A DNA stretch of 64,000 nucleotides from Planctomycetota bacterium. Its GTDB lineage: Bacteria > Planctomycetota > UBA1135. The stretch is taken from positions 160,657 through 224,656 of the forward strand of contig JAJFFC010000015.1 of assembly GCA_021776795.1 (NCBI GenBank). Direction: 5' to 3'. This document shows positions 44,906 through 54,476 of the stretch, piece by piece. Below the pieces are notes generated by a model. It was not told the DNA's origin and did not search any database. It was given only the letters and a program-made list of their open reading frames with translations. Both the position numbers and the translations under genes were made by a program. The stretch's first letter is position 1. Every line of letters begins with the position of its first letter.

Positions 44906-46534
44906 ATGGCCACACCGACAAAAAACTCCACTCAGGTCGCGACTTGGAACGACCTCCCTAACCGAGAACCGCAATATGCTCTAGTGGCTGGCGTGGATTT
45001 GGTGGTCATGCGCATGGAGGAAGAAGTCTCCGTGTTGTTTGGCCGCTGTTTGCACCGCGGCGCGCTCATGTCCGATGGCCATCTCGATGGTGACAATCTC
45101 ATCTGTGGCGTTCACGGTTGGGACTATCGCGCCGACACCGGTGTCAGTGAATATGACAACAAGGAAGTGCTGCACAAGTTCACGGCTTGGGTGGAAGACG
45201 GTGCCGTTTATGTCGACGAGGCTGAGGTCTCGGCATGGGCGGTGGAGCATCCGCAAGCTTTCCAACGCGAAGAGTATTTAGGTCTCTACGCAGATATGCA
45301 CGGCACACCGGAGGAGCCGTTTAACAAGCACATTCAAGAGCTATCCAAGAAAGGCTACGCGGGGGTGGGCCACCATGGTCCGAGTTCGGCGATGGGGGTG
45401 CCACTGACCGAACTCCCTCGCTGGGATGATATTCAGTTCGTGACCGCGCAAATGGCGCGCAAGCCTTTGCTGGATAGCGTCAAAGTCGGCACCGAGTTGA
45501 TCATTGGCCCGCGTGCGCAAAAGCCTTTGCGTTTAGAAATCCCCATCTTCGTCAGTGACATGAGCTACGGCGCCCTATCCGAAGAGGCCAAAGTCTCTCT
45601 AGCGATGGGCGCGGAGCTCTCTGGTACCGGAATTTGCTCTGGAGAAGGAGGCATGTTGCCTGAAGAACAGGCAGCGAACCGTCGTTACTTTTATGAACTT
45701 GCGTCCGGTCGTTTTGGCTGGAGCTTGGAGAAGGTGGCAAAATGCCAGGCCTTTCATTTCAAGGGTGGGCAGGGAGCGAAAACGGGAACCGGTGGCCATT
45801 TGCCTGGCGAAAAAGTTCAGGGCAAGATTGCCGAGGTCCGTGGCTTAGAAGTTGGGCAAGACGCAATCAGCCCAGCGACCTTCCCCGATCTCCATTCCGT
45901 CAGTGACTTCCGCAAAGTCGCCGACGAAGTTCGTGAGGTGACAGGAGGCGCGCCGATTGGTTTCAAGTTGTCCGCGCAACATATTGAAGACGATATTGCC
46001 TTTGCCTTGGAGGCGACTGCGGATTACATCATCTTGGATGGTCGCGGTGGTGGCACCGGCGCGGCGCCGAACATCTTCCGCAACAACATCTCGGTGCCGA
46101 CGATTCCCGCATTGGCACGCGCGCGCAAGTACCTCGATGCCCACGCGCCTGAAGTCACCTTGATTATTACCGGTGGCTTGCGTCATGAAGCCGACTACGC
46201 CAAGGCATTGGCTCTTGGCGCCGATGGGATTGCCGTGAGCAACGCCGCATTGCAAGCCATCGGTTGTCTCGGCATGCGCGCTTGTCATACCAACAACTGT
46301 CCGGTGGGTATTGCCACCCAGAAACCGGGCTTGCGTCAGCGCTTGGTGATCGAATCTTCGGCGAAGCAGCTGGCGAACTATTTTGAAGCTACGATTGGGC
46401 TCATGTCGGTCTTGGCGCGCGCCTGCGGCCATGACCACTTGCAGAAGTTCCGTCATGAAGATCTCACGACGTGGAGTCGTGATATGGCCTTGCTTTCCGG
46501 CGTCAATTACGCTGGCGTTGATACCCCCTCCTAA
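44906..46534 (+). CDS. Rieske domain fused to glutamate-synthase-like FMN/3Fe-4S domain
   Basis: This 542-aa protein has an N-terminal Rieske [2Fe-2S] domain (CLH at 48-50 and CGVHGWDY at 67-74), then a FMN-binding glutamate-synthase-type TIM barrel from about residue 160. The 3Fe-4S cysteines of that family are present as C454, C460 and C465 (CLGMRACHTNNC), followed by PVGIATQ. The amidotransferase and the GXGXG helix of real GltB are missing, so it does not look like a complete glutamate synthase. It is the first gene of a seven-gene operon and is likely a redox protein or enzyme that takes electrons through the Rieske centre. Confidence 0.85.
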   Translation: MATPTKNSTQVATWNDLPNREPQYALVAGVDLVVMRMEEEVSVLFGRCLHRGALMSDGHLDGDNLICGVHGWDYRADTGVSEYDNKEVLHKFTAWVEDGAVYVDEAEVSAWAVEHPQAFQREEYLGLYADMHGTPEEPFNKHIQELSKKGYAGVGHHGPSSAMGVPLTELPRWDDIQFVTAQMARKPLLDSVKVGTELIIGPRAQKPLRLEIPIFVSDMSYGALSEEAKVSLAMGAELSGTGICSGEGGMLPEEQAANRRYFYELASGRFGWSLEKVAKCQAFHFKGGQGAKTGTGGHLPGEKVQGKIAEVRGLEVGQDAISPATFPDLHSVSDFRKVADEVREVTGGAPIGFKLSAQHIEDDIAFALEATADYIILDGRGGGTGAAPNIFRNNISVPTIPALARARKYLDAHAPEVTLIITGGLRHEADYAKALALGADGIAVSNAALQAIGCLGMRACHTNNCPVGIATQKPGLRQRLVIESSAKQLANYFEATIGLMSVLARACGHDHLQKFRHEDLTTWSRDMALLSGVNYAGVDTPS

Positions 46535-46543
46535 GAGTTCATC

Positions 46544-48520
46544 ATGACGAACCAAGACAATCATCAAGATACCTGGCGCAAAGTTCTAGACAAGGATGAA
46601 CTGCCTGACGGTCGCGTAAAGACCGTCACTTGTGGCCGGGAATCCATTTGTATGGTCCATCACCAAGGCGAGTTTGCTGCACTGGATAACCACTGTCCGC
46701 ACCAGGGTGGCCCGCTCGGCGAAGGCTCCATTGAAAACGGTTACTTGCGCTGCCCTTGGCACGGCTGGGACTACGAGCCATTAACTGGCAAGTCTCCTGG
46801 AGGATATGACGACGGCATTGCCACGTACCCCATCGATGTGCGCGAAGACGGCCTTTACATTCGCTTGGAAGAAGAGCAGCCACATGTGCGCACGGTGACT
46901 GATGTCATGGCAGAGACCATGGTGGCGTGGGGGATTCAAAGCGTATTCGGCATGGTTGGGCACTCCAATCTTGGTTTGGCCGACGCCCTGCGTGTGCAGG
47001 AAAATGCCGGTGAGTTGACCTTCTACGGAATTCGCCATGAAGGCGCAGCGGCCTTTGCAGTTTCTGCCTATGGAAAGTTGACCGGAAAGCCTGCGGCCTG
47101 TCTTGCGATTGCCGGTCCGGGCGCAACTAATCTTCTCACGGGTCTTTGGGATGCCCATGTCGATCGTGCTCCTGCCTTAGCTTTGACAGGCCAAGTCAAT
47201 ACGCAGTTCTTGGGCCCAGGCTCCTTTCAAGAGATTGATTTGGTGGGCGCCTTTGGCTCGGTGGCTCAGTGGTCTCAATCGGTGCTGGGCAACTCGAATC
47301 ATGCCGAGCTGGTCAACCTGGCCTGCAAGAGTGCCATCCTGAATCGTGGCGTTTCGCACCTGATTTTTCCTGACGAAGTGCAAACGATGCCAGCGCAAGA
47401 GGGTGCTGAGGCCGGCAGGCCTGTCGGGCGCATAGCGGTTCAAGCCATTGCGCCTCCTGAAGACTCACTGCAGGCTGCGGTCCACAAAATTGAGCAAGCG
47501 AAGCGGCCGGTCATCATTGTTGGCCATGGCGCTCGTTTTCAGATGGACGGCATTATCAATCTAGCGGAGAAGCTTGGCGCCCCAGTCATCACCACCTTCA
47601 AGGGCAAGGGCTTGATTTCCGACCAGCATCCCCTCGCCGCTGGCGTTTTGGGGCGGAGTGGAACCCCGGTGGCTAGTTGGTGCATGAACGAATCAGATCT
47701 CCTAGTTGTTCTTGGGGCCAGTTTTTCCAATCACACCGGCATCACTCCTAAGCTTCCAATCATTCAAGTCGATTTTGACGCCATGATGCTGGGCAAGTCC
47801 CACCCGGTGGATGTCCCCGTATGGGGAGAAATTGGGACTACATTGAACCTAATGCTGGAGGCGCTTGAGAAGGGCACGCAATCGGTAGATCAGAGAGCGG
47901 ACCTCGCTCAGCGCTGGGCAATCTGGCGTGAGGAAAAACGAAGCCGCATCGTGGACGACCGCGGCCAAGGTGTGAACTCGGCTTCCGTCTTTGCCGCGCT
48001 CACCGATGCCGTTGACGACGACGCCATTTTGGCGGTCGATGTCGGCAACAACACCTATTCCTTCGGACGCTATTTCGAGTGTCGCCGCCAATCCGTGCTG
48101 ATGTCTGGTTATCTAGGCTCGATTGGGTTTGGTTTCCCTGCAGCGATGGGAGCATGGGCGGCAACCCAAGAAACAGATTCTGCATTTGCCGGTCGGCAGG
48201 TGGTGAGCATTTCTGGCGACGGTGGATTTGGGCAGTATTTGGCGGAAGTCAATACCGCGGTGAAGTACGGCATGAACATCACTCATGTGCTGCTCAATAA
48301 CAGCGAGCTAGGAAAGATCACCAAGGAGCAGCGTGCAGGTAACTGGGAAGCCTGGCAAACCTCACTCAGTAACCCGAACTTCGCTGAGTACGCAGAACTT
48401 TGTGGAGCAAAGGGAATTCGCGTCACCCAGGCGAACCAACTGGCCGATGCCTTACGCGAAGCGCTTGATCATCCTGGCCCAGCACTCGTAGAAATCGTCA
48501 CTGACGTGGAGCTAATCTAA
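46544..48520 (+). CDS. Rieske domain fused to ThDP-dependent enzyme
   Basis: This 658-aa protein has a Rieske domain (CPHQGG at 51-56 with C51/H53, and CPWHGWDY at 70-77), then a full three-domain thiamin-diphosphate enzyme of the acetolactate synthase/pyruvate oxidase type. The catalytic glutamate region is GIRHEGAAAFAVSAYG (about 160-175) and the ThDP/Mg motif is SGDGGFGQYL to HVLLNNSELGK (about 555-585). A Rieske cluster attached to such an enzyme is unusual. It could pass electrons from an oxidative decarboxylation to a partner. It follows the glutamate-synthase-like gene by 9 bp. Confidence 0.85.
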   Translation: MTNQDNHQDTWRKVLDKDELPDGRVKTVTCGRESICMVHHQGEFAALDNHCPHQGGPLGEGSIENGYLRCPWHGWDYEPLTGKSPGGYDDGIATYPIDVREDGLYIRLEEEQPHVRTVTDVMAETMVAWGIQSVFGMVGHSNLGLADALRVQENAGELTFYGIRHEGAAAFAVSAYGKLTGKPAACLAIAGPGATNLLTGLWDAHVDRAPALALTGQVNTQFLGPGSFQEIDLVGAFGSVAQWSQSVLGNSNHAELVNLACKSAILNRGVSHLIFPDEVQTMPAQEGAEAGRPVGRIAVQAIAPPEDSLQAAVHKIEQAKRPVIIVGHGARFQMDGIINLAEKLGAPVITTFKGKGLISDQHPLAAGVLGRSGTPVASWCMNESDLLVVLGASFSNHTGITPKLPIIQVDFDAMMLGKSHPVDVPVWGEIGTTLNLMLEALEKGTQSVDQRADLAQRWAIWREEKRSRIVDDRGQGVNSASVFAALTDAVDDDAILAVDVGNNTYSFGRYFECRRQSVLMSGYLGSIGFGFPAAMGAWAATQETDSAFAGRQVVSISGDGGFGQYLAEVNTAVKYGMNITHVLLNNSELGKITKEQRAGNWEAWQTSLSNPNFAEYAELCGAKGIRVTQANQLADALREALDHPGPALVEIVTDVELI

Positions 48521-48897
48521 TGATTTTGGAAATGATTGAGGAGGTCGGCATCATCATCGATGCCGTCGGTGTCGGAGTCATGGTTCTTGGCCTGTTGTGG
48601 GGTTTGCTTTTGGCGGGCAAAGACCTAGTGTCTGGCAAAAACCAAAAACTGATTTACAGCCAAACACGTCATCGGTTTGGGCGGTCGATTGTGATTGGCT
48701 TGGAAATCCTTGTGGCCTCCGACATCATCCACACCGTAGGCGTGGAGCCAACGCTCCAAAATGCCACGGTACTGGCCATTTTGATTTTGGTGCGGACTTT
48801 CATCAACTGGACGCTGATTCTCGACTTAGAGGAACGCTGGCCTTGGCAGAAGAACGCCGATGAGCCTTCTGGCTCTGCCGTGGAGGTCGCAGCCTGA
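48520..48897 (+). CDS. DUF1622 membrane protein
   Basis: This 125-aa protein has three hydrophobic segments and follows the DUF1622 pattern (VGIIIDAVGVGVMVLG near the start, RHRFGRSIVIGLEILVASDIIHTV in the middle, ILVRTFINWTLILDLEERWPW near the end). The family is of unknown function. Its start shares a base with the previous stop (TAATG), so it is translationally coupled to the ThDP enzyme. It may anchor the operon's soluble redox proteins at the membrane; that is inference. Confidence 0.8.
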   Translation: MILEMIEEVGIIIDAVGVGVMVLGLLWGLLLAGKDLVSGKNQKLIYSQTRHRFGRSIVIGLEILVASDIIHTVGVEPTLQNATVLAILILVRTFINWTLILDLEERWPWQKNADEPSGSAVEVAA

Positions 48898-49154
48898 TGG
48901 GAGAGGTCTTGCTCAACATCGCCGGAGGCTATTTGGCAGTTGGCTTCCTGTTTGCGATGGCTTTCGTTTGGAAGGGAGTTGGTCGCATCGACCCCGACGC
49001 CGCCAAGGGTACGTTTGGTTTTCGCTTGTTGATTCTTCCCGGGTGTACCTTGTTGTGGCCCATCCTGTTGCGGCGTTGGATTCAGGGGTCGCCGCCACCC
49101 AAGGAGCGCAATGCGCACCGAGATGCTGCTGGCGCTCGCGGAGGGACGTCATGA
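48897..49154 (+). CDS. Small two-helix membrane protein
   Basis: This 85-aa protein has helices at about residues 4-24 and 41-60, joined by RIDPDAAKGTFGFRLL, with a polar, charged C-terminus. The start shares a base with the previous stop (TGATG). The pattern DPDAAKGTFGFRLLILPG is distinctive and probably conserved among relatives of this operon. No function can be assigned. It may serve as a small subunit of the cytochrome encoded two genes downstream. Confidence 0.7.
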   Translation: MGEVLLNIAGGYLAVGFLFAMAFVWKGVGRIDPDAAKGTFGFRLLILPGCTLLWPILLRRWIQGSPPPKERNAHRDAAGARGGTS

Positions 49155-49618
49155 TTCGCAAGCTGCGTAAACGACATCTTTGGATGCAGCCAATGCTTGC
49201 CGTCGTCACCTTGGGTGGACTTGTTTTGGCCATGCAAGCGCGGGCAGATATCCCTGCCGACGATGGTCGGTCGGTTTCGACTGCTGTCGTGGAGCCACTT
49301 CCGTTGGACGGATACACTCAGTTCGAGAATCTTCCGCTTTACGGGAAACGAGACGGCGATCGCGGATTGCGATTGCGCACCACCGGCTCTTTGCACAAGC
49401 CAGATGTTTTGGTTTATCTATCTCCGGAAGCTTCCGTCAAAGCGAATGGGAAGAGGTCGCTGCATAGGAATGTTCAGTTGCTAGGCGCCCTTCGTGGAGC
49501 TCCGGAACAGGAGTTCACGCTTCCACAGCAAGCCTCCTTCGAAGCTATCACGATCACGCTTTACAGCCTGGCGCATCAAGAGGTGCTAGCCGAAGTGCAA
49601 CTGCCGGAGGGTCGATAG
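49151..49618 (+). CDS. Exported protein of the Rieske operon
   Basis: This 155-aa protein starts at ATG 49151, overlapping the previous stop as ATGA. A signal peptide is present (LWMQPMLAVVTLGGLVLAMQ, cleavage after ARA at about residue 32). The mature part is a small beta-rich domain of about 120 residues with no cysteine, so it carries no Fe-S or c-type heme. It may be a periplasmic accessory of the membrane cytochrome. The open frame extends upstream in a different part of the operon, but that portion overlaps the 48897 gene and is not coding. Confidence 0.65.
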   Translation: MIRKLRKRHLWMQPMLAVVTLGGLVLAMQARADIPADDGRSVSTAVVEPLPLDGYTQFENLPLYGKRDGDRGLRLRTTGSLHKPDVLVYLSPEASVKANGKRSLHRNVQLLGALRGAPEQEFTLPQQASFEAITITLYSLAHQEVLAEVQLPEGR

Positions 49619-49620
49619 CG

Positions 49621-50682
49621 ATGGGCCATTCCTACACAGCTGTCGGTTGGAACCGGCAGAAGAAGATTTACGATCGTCTTCTGGTTGGTGGAATCCTGGC
49701 ATATTTGGCCATCTTTGTGGTGCTGGGTTTTCTACTGCACCCCGACGCCACTGCCGAAACACTCATCATCCGTGCCTTGGGGACAGGAGCTTTGCTTCTG
49801 TTGCACATCATCTTGGCCATTGGGCCTTTGTGCCGGCTCGACTCTCGCTTCCTGCCTTTCCTGTACAACCGACGCCACATGGGCGTGGCCATGTTCGTGT
49901 TGGCCTTGGGGCATGGTGCGTTTTCGATCCTGCAGTTTCACGCCTTCGGCGACATCCACCCGATCCTGAGCGTCTTCACCAGCAATACGCGCATCGAGAG
50001 TCTCGCTCAGTTTCCTTTCCAACCTCTCGGCTTTGGCGCCTTGATTATTCTGGCCTTGATGGCGACTACCAGCCATGACTTCTGGCTGACGAATCTATCG
50101 GCACCGGTGTGGAAGGCTCTGCACATGTTGGTCTATGTGGCCTACGCATTGATTGTGCTCCATGTGGCTTTAGGGGTTTTGCAAGCGGAAACCAATCCGC
50201 TGTTTCCTGTGCTACTCGGCCTAGGTGCCGCCGGCATTTTTGGCTTGCACATCGTGGCTGGTCGACGCGAGGCTTCGGCCGATCACGAACAAGCCATCGG
50301 TGAAGCCGATTCAGTGGATGGCATGAACCAACTGTGCTCGGTGCAGTCCATTCCGGAGAAGCGCGCGCGGGTGTTCACAGTCGGCGACGAACGCGTCGCG
50401 GTCTTCCGTTACGACGGCAAGATCTCGGCGGTGTCTAGCGTGTGCCAACATCAGAACGGCCCGCTTGGTGAAGGCTGTGTGCGCGAAGGCAAGCTCACCT
50501 GCCCTTGGCACGGTTATGAATACCTGCCGGAGTCTGGCGCTTCGCCGGAACCGTTCACCGAAAAGATTCCGACCTTCCGCACCGAAGTGCGCGATGGACA
50601 GGTTTGGATTGATCCACAACCACTTCCCCCGGGCACGGCAACCCCGCCTGCTTGTTTCACCCAGGAGTCCCTCGATGTCTAA
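49621..50682 (+). CDS. Ferric-reductase-like cytochrome b with C-terminal Rieske domain
   Basis: This 353-aa integral membrane protein has about seven helices. Histidines placed on helices as heme ligands are H62 (LLHIIL), H98 (GHGAF), H168 (LHMLVY) and H181 (VLHVAL), the two-pair pattern of the ferric-reductase/NOX-type domain, suggesting two b hemes. A soluble Rieske domain follows at about 235-335 with CQHQNGPLG (C275, H277) and CPWHGYEY (C294, H297). A Shine-Dalgarno GGAGG lies 10 nt before the ATG. It probably passes electrons across the membrane to or from the operon's soluble Rieske enzymes. Confidence 0.88.
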   Translation: MGHSYTAVGWNRQKKIYDRLLVGGILAYLAIFVVLGFLLHPDATAETLIIRALGTGALLLLHIILAIGPLCRLDSRFLPFLYNRRHMGVAMFVLALGHGAFSILQFHAFGDIHPILSVFTSNTRIESLAQFPFQPLGFGALIILALMATTSHDFWLTNLSAPVWKALHMLVYVAYALIVLHVALGVLQAETNPLFPVLLGLGAAGIFGLHIVAGRREASADHEQAIGEADSVDGMNQLCSVQSIPEKRARVFTVGDERVAVFRYDGKISAVSSVCQHQNGPLGEGCVREGKLTCPWHGYEYLPESGASPEPFTEKIPTFRTEVRDGQVWIDPQPLPPGTATPPACFTQESLDV

Positions 50683-51433
50683 GCCAGAGCAAGAGTTTTA
50701 CGTCGGTTATCTGCCGAAGGCCCCAGAGGGTGTCGGCCGATTTACCAAGGGCCGCATTTGGTTGCTAGCGCTGATTGTGGTTGTGGTGTCGGCAGCCCTC
50801 ACTGCCATGCAATCGCGCTTCTCCGATGCCATCTTTGAGTTTGGTGAAGTGCGTAGCTTCGAAGGTTGGATTGAAGAGAAGCCGTTCCCGACCTTGGTGG
50901 TGTCGCGGCCCGGCGGCGGTCATTCGCGTTATTTGCTGACGCAGTTCGGCAAATTTGGAGCGGAACCCCTAGTTGCTGGCATGCATGGTCAAGCCGTGCA
51001 TTTAGACGGCACACTGATTTACCGCGACAACCAAACCATGATTGAGTTGGCTGAAGCACCCACCATGTTGACGAAAGCGATTGGTGACTTCCCGCAAGGG
51101 GCAGAAGCCACCAGCGAACAACGCACCTTGGTTGGCGAAATCGTCGACAGCAAGTGCTATCTCGGCGTCATGAAGCCGGGCAATCTCAAACCCCATCGCG
51201 CCTGCGCCACGCGCTGCATCAGCGGGGGTGTGCCGCCGGTTCTGCTCACGCGCGACGCCCAAGGCAACGCCACCTACTACCTATTGACCGGCGCCGATGG
51301 TGAAAGCGTCAACCAAACCGTGGTCGAACGACAACTCATCGCCGAAGCAGTGCGCATCACTGGGGAAGTCCAGCAATGGGGCGACCGCTTGGTCTTGCGC
51401 GCCGCCCCGGAAAGCTATGAGCGCTTGCCTTAA
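50675..51433 (+). CDS. Membrane-anchored protein with conserved Cys-rich motif
   Basis: This 252-aa protein begins at ATG 50675, within the last codons of the cytochrome gene (8-nt overlap). A helix at about residues 30-48 anchors it. The middle is beta-rich, and near residue 160-185 lies KCYLGVMKPGNLKPHRACATRC, three cysteines with two histidine/lysine neighbours, a pattern I recall from proteins encoded beside redox enzymes. The role is unknown; metal or cluster binding is possible. It is the last gene of the operon and converges on aconitase, with which it overlaps by 4 nt. Confidence 0.7.
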   Translation: MSKPEQEFYVGYLPKAPEGVGRFTKGRIWLLALIVVVVSAALTAMQSRFSDAIFEFGEVRSFEGWIEEKPFPTLVVSRPGGGHSRYLLTQFGKFGAEPLVAGMHGQAVHLDGTLIYRDNQTMIELAEAPTMLTKAIGDFPQGAEATSEQRTLVGEIVDSKCYLGVMKPGNLKPHRACATRCISGGVPPVLLTRDAQGNATYYLLTGADGESVNQTVVERQLIAEAVRITGEVQQWGDRLVLRAAPESYERLP

Positions 51434-53682
51434 GCCTGCACGCGCAAAGAGTTGAGCGCCGAGCCAGCCTTCCACCAAACGATTTGTTCGGCGTTGAGGG
51501 TGTGGTTCAGTGCGCAACGATCTTCGGAGCCATCGGCGTGACGGAACACGGCAGTGACGGGGGAGCCTGGAGCAAGATTCTCTAGACCTTCCAGGGCCAC
51601 GCGATCGTCTTCTTGCACCTTGGCCCAATCTGCGTGATCGGCAAAGGTAAAGGCGAGCACGCCCTGCTTCTTGAGGTTGGTCTCGTGAATGCGCGCAAAG
51701 CCGCGCACGATGACCGCCGCAGCGCCGAGGAAGCGCGGGCACATGGCGGCATGCTCGCGCGAGCTACCTTCGCCGTAGTTTTCGTCACCAACGACAACCC
51801 AGTTCAGACCAGCAGCCTTGAGATCGCGCGCGACGGCGGGCACTGGTTGGGTGCTGCCGTTGAGCGGATTCTTGGTGGTGCCGATGCCCTCATTGAAAGC
51901 ATTGGTCGCCCCGATAAACATATTGTTCGAGATGTTGTCGAGGTGACCGCGGAAGCGCAACCACTTCCCGGCCGGCGAGATGTGGTCGGTGGTGGTTTTG
52001 CCTTTGGTCTTGAGCAGCAAAGGCATGTCGTTATAGGCGTCCAATGGCAGCGGCTCGAAAGGAGTCAGCAGCTGCAGGCGCTCACTGTTGGGATCGACCT
52101 TGATGTCGGCATCGCCCGCTTCTGGATCCGGCGCCTGGTAGCCATCGCGCTTGAGCTCGAAGCCGTTGGCTGGAATATCTGGCGCAATCGCGGGGGCATT
52201 GAGCTTGTACGGCTTGCCGTCGGCGCCGTTCAAGGTGTCGGTCATCGGGTTGAAATCTAAGCGGCCAGACAGCGCCAAGGCCATCACCATTTCGGGGCTA
52301 CCAATGAAACCAAGGGTTTCGACGTTGGCGTCGTTGCGACCGCGGAAGTTGCGGTTGAAGGAAGTCACGATGGTGTTGACTTCGCCGGGGGTGATGTCGT
52401 CGCGTTGCCATTGGCCGATGCACGGGCCGCAAGCGTTGGTGAGCACGGTGGCACCAGCGTCTTCCAGCACACCGAGTTGTCCATCGCGCTTGATGGTGGC
52501 GTAAATCTGTTCCGACCCAGGGCTGACCATGAGCGAAGTCGCGAGGGCGGTGCCATGCGCATTGGCTTGGTTCGCAATGTCGACCACGCGGCCGATGTCT
52601 TCGTAACTCGAGTTGGTGCAAGAGCCAATCAACGCGGCGCTGATTTCGAGTGGATAACCTTCGCGCTTGGCATCGGCGGCCATTTCCGAAACGGGGTGCG
52701 CCAAGTCTGGCGTGTGCGGACCGACCAAGTGCGGCTCGAGGGTGGAGAGATCAATCTCGTAAACCTCGTCGTACTGCGCGCCTTCATCGGCAATCAACAA
52801 GTCGGTGTTCTGATCAGCGAGGTCGGCCAGGCCGGCGCGATCGGTGGCGCGCAAGAAGTCGCCCATGCGCTGGTCATAAGGGAAGACCGAGCAGGTGGCG
52901 CCCAGTTCCGCACCCATGTTGCAGATGGTGGCTTTACCGGTGCAGCTCAACGATACGGTGCCTTCACCGAAGTACTCAATGATGCGGTTGGTGCCGCCCT
53001 TTACGGTGAGCATGCCGAGCAGCTTCAAGATCACATCTTTCGGTGCGGTCCAGCCGTTGAGCTTGCCGATCAGCTTCACGCCGACGACCTTAGGCTGCAG
53101 CAACTCCCAAGCGAAGCCAGCCATGACATCGACCGCGTCGGCGCCGCCAACGCCAATCGCACACATGCCCAAGCCACCGGCGTTGGGGGTGTGGGAGTCG
53201 GTGCCGATCATGAGACCGCCAGGGAAGGCGTAGTTTTCGAGCACGGTTTGGTGAATGATGCCGGCGCCAGGCTTCCAGAAACCCAAGTTGTAGCTCTCGG
53301 AAACCGTTGCGAGAAAGTCAAAAACCTCGGCGTTCTCGCTGTTGGCCACGGCGAGGTCCGCATCGGCGCCTTGGTGAGCGCGGATGAGGTGGTCGCAGTG
53401 CACGGTGGAGGGCACTGCTGCTTCGGATTTGCCCGCCATCAGAAACTGCAGCAGCGCCATTTGCGCGGTGGCGTCTTGCAGCGCAACGCGGTCCGGGCGC
53501 AGCATGAGATAGGCCTCGCCGCGGGCGATGTCCTGGCCCTTGGGGTTATCTAAGTGGCCCAAAACGATCTTTTCCGCTAGCGTCAGCGGCCCCGGTTGCC
53601 TTTCGCGCACCACCGCGAGGCGCTCGCGCATGGCTAGATAGGTGTTAGAGACGAGTTCCGGAGTCGATTCGATTTTGGCCAT
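51430..53682 (-). CDS. acn: Aconitate hydratase (mitochondrial-like type)
   Basis: This 750-aa TCA-cycle enzyme interconverts citrate and isocitrate. The [4Fe-4S] cysteines are in GSCTNSSYED and NACGPCIGQW; other conserved parts are VHCDHLIRAHQG near the start, GTDSHTPNAGGLG, and the swivel domain with GDENYGEGSSREHAAMCPR. Length and these segments fit the mitochondrial-type aconitase clade, distinct from AcnB and from the longer AcnA/IRP type. Start MAKIES at 53682 was chosen; 13 more codons are open upstream. It is the only gene in its unit. Confidence 0.95.
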   Translation of the reverse strand: MAKIESTPELVSNTYLAMRERLAVVRERQPGPLTLAEKIVLGHLDNPKGQDIARGEAYLMLRPDRVALQDATAQMALLQFLMAGKSEAAVPSTVHCDHLIRAHQGADADLAVANSENAEVFDFLATVSESYNLGFWKPGAGIIHQTVLENYAFPGGLMIGTDSHTPNAGGLGMCAIGVGGADAVDVMAGFAWELLQPKVVGVKLIGKLNGWTAPKDVILKLLGMLTVKGGTNRIIEYFGEGTVSLSCTGKATICNMGAELGATCSVFPYDQRMGDFLRATDRAGLADLADQNTDLLIADEGAQYDEVYEIDLSTLEPHLVGPHTPDLAHPVSEMAADAKREGYPLEISAALIGSCTNSSYEDIGRVVDIANQANAHGTALATSLMVSPGSEQIYATIKRDGQLGVLEDAGATVLTNACGPCIGQWQRDDITPGEVNTIVTSFNRNFRGRNDANVETLGFIGSPEMVMALALSGRLDFNPMTDTLNGADGKPYKLNAPAIAPDIPANGFELKRDGYQAPDPEAGDADIKVDPNSERLQLLTPFEPLPLDAYNDMPLLLKTKGKTTTDHISPAGKWLRFRGHLDNISNNMFIGATNAFNEGIGTTKNPLNGSTQPVPAVARDLKAAGLNWVVVGDENYGEGSSREHAAMCPRFLGAAAVIVRGFARIHETNLKKQGVLAFTFADHADWAKVQEDDRVALEGLENLAPGSPVTAVFRHADGSEDRCALNHTLNAEQIVWWKAGSALNSLRVQA

Positions 53683-53776
53683 GGCATTTGGGGAGGCCAG
53701 AAGGGCCTCGCAAGCGCGCATTTTACCCCGTTCAGAGGGGGTTTCCGGCCATAAAGGAAGAGTTCTCGCCGGTTGC

Positions 53777-54433
53777 TTAAAGCAACTGGGCAGTTAAGCC
53801 CTTGGCCGCAATCAGCAGAGTGGCGCGAAAGTCTAAACGGAAGGGGGCGAACTCCTCTTCCGCCAATACTTTTTGTGCTTCCGGCGCTGGATGGCAGTGC
53901 GGCCAAATGCCAGCGGCTTGCATCGACACCACAACCAGAAGCCACTGCGCCTTTTCCAGTGAGAGTGCAGGGTGCGCTTGGTGCATCATGGCCAGAGTGG
54001 GGCCCGCCGTAGAAACCAGCTCGCGCTTGAAGGTACGGATGGTGTCGGGGCTGACGTTTTGCTCGAGAACGTTGGCTAAGCAACCGACCATCTGGCAGTA
54101 GCGGGGGTGCTTCACCAGCGCGGTGGTCAAGGCCTCGGCAATGAGGTCCCCGTCTTGGCAACCGTCGAGCTTCTTGAGTGTTCTGCCCAGGGTTTTCAAC
54201 CAGCTCTCGTGCTCATCGAGCAGTAGCTGCAGCAGGATGGCTTCGCGACTTTCGAAGTAGCGGTAGATATTCGCTTTCGAAAGCTCAGCTTGCCGCGCGA
54301 TGGCGTTGATCCCTGTTCCCTCAAGCCCAGACTGATCGAGCAGGGTCGAGGCGGCATCCAGGATGGCCCGACGGCGCTCTTCAATCTGCTCTGGCTGGCG
54401 AGCTCGCAGCCAACTGGGGTTGTTTTTGGTCAT
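53777..54433 (-). CDS. TetR/AcrR-family transcriptional regulator
   Basis: This protein of about 218 aa has an N-terminal HTH (RRRAILDAASTLLDQSGLEG, then INAIARQAELSKANIYRYFESREAIL) typical of TetR, and a helical ligand-binding C-terminal domain. ATG at 54433 was preferred over one 10 codons upstream because the extra residues (TPRALKRPV) are not family-like. It is divergent from the reductase gene at 54559, and the palindrome GACCAGTGGTC lies in the shared promoter. It therefore probably represses the reductase and perhaps itself. Confidence 0.88.
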   Translation of the reverse strand: MTKNNPSWLRARQPEQIEERRRAILDAASTLLDQSGLEGTGINAIARQAELSKANIYRYFESREAILLQLLLDEHESWLKTLGRTLKKLDGCQDGDLIAEALTTALVKHPRYCQMVGCLANVLEQNVSPDTIRTFKRELVSTAGPTLAMMHQAHPALSLEKAQWLLVVVSMQAAGIWPHCHPAPEAQKVLAEEEFAPFRLDFRATLLIAAKGLTAQLL

Positions 54434-54476
54434 GACAGGGCGCTTCAGGGCGCGAGGGGTCACTTTAGCAAAGGGC

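Noticed and set aside
52405..53553. 382-codon open frame on the plus strand
   Set aside because: It lies wholly antisense to the aconitase gene, which has every conserved motif.
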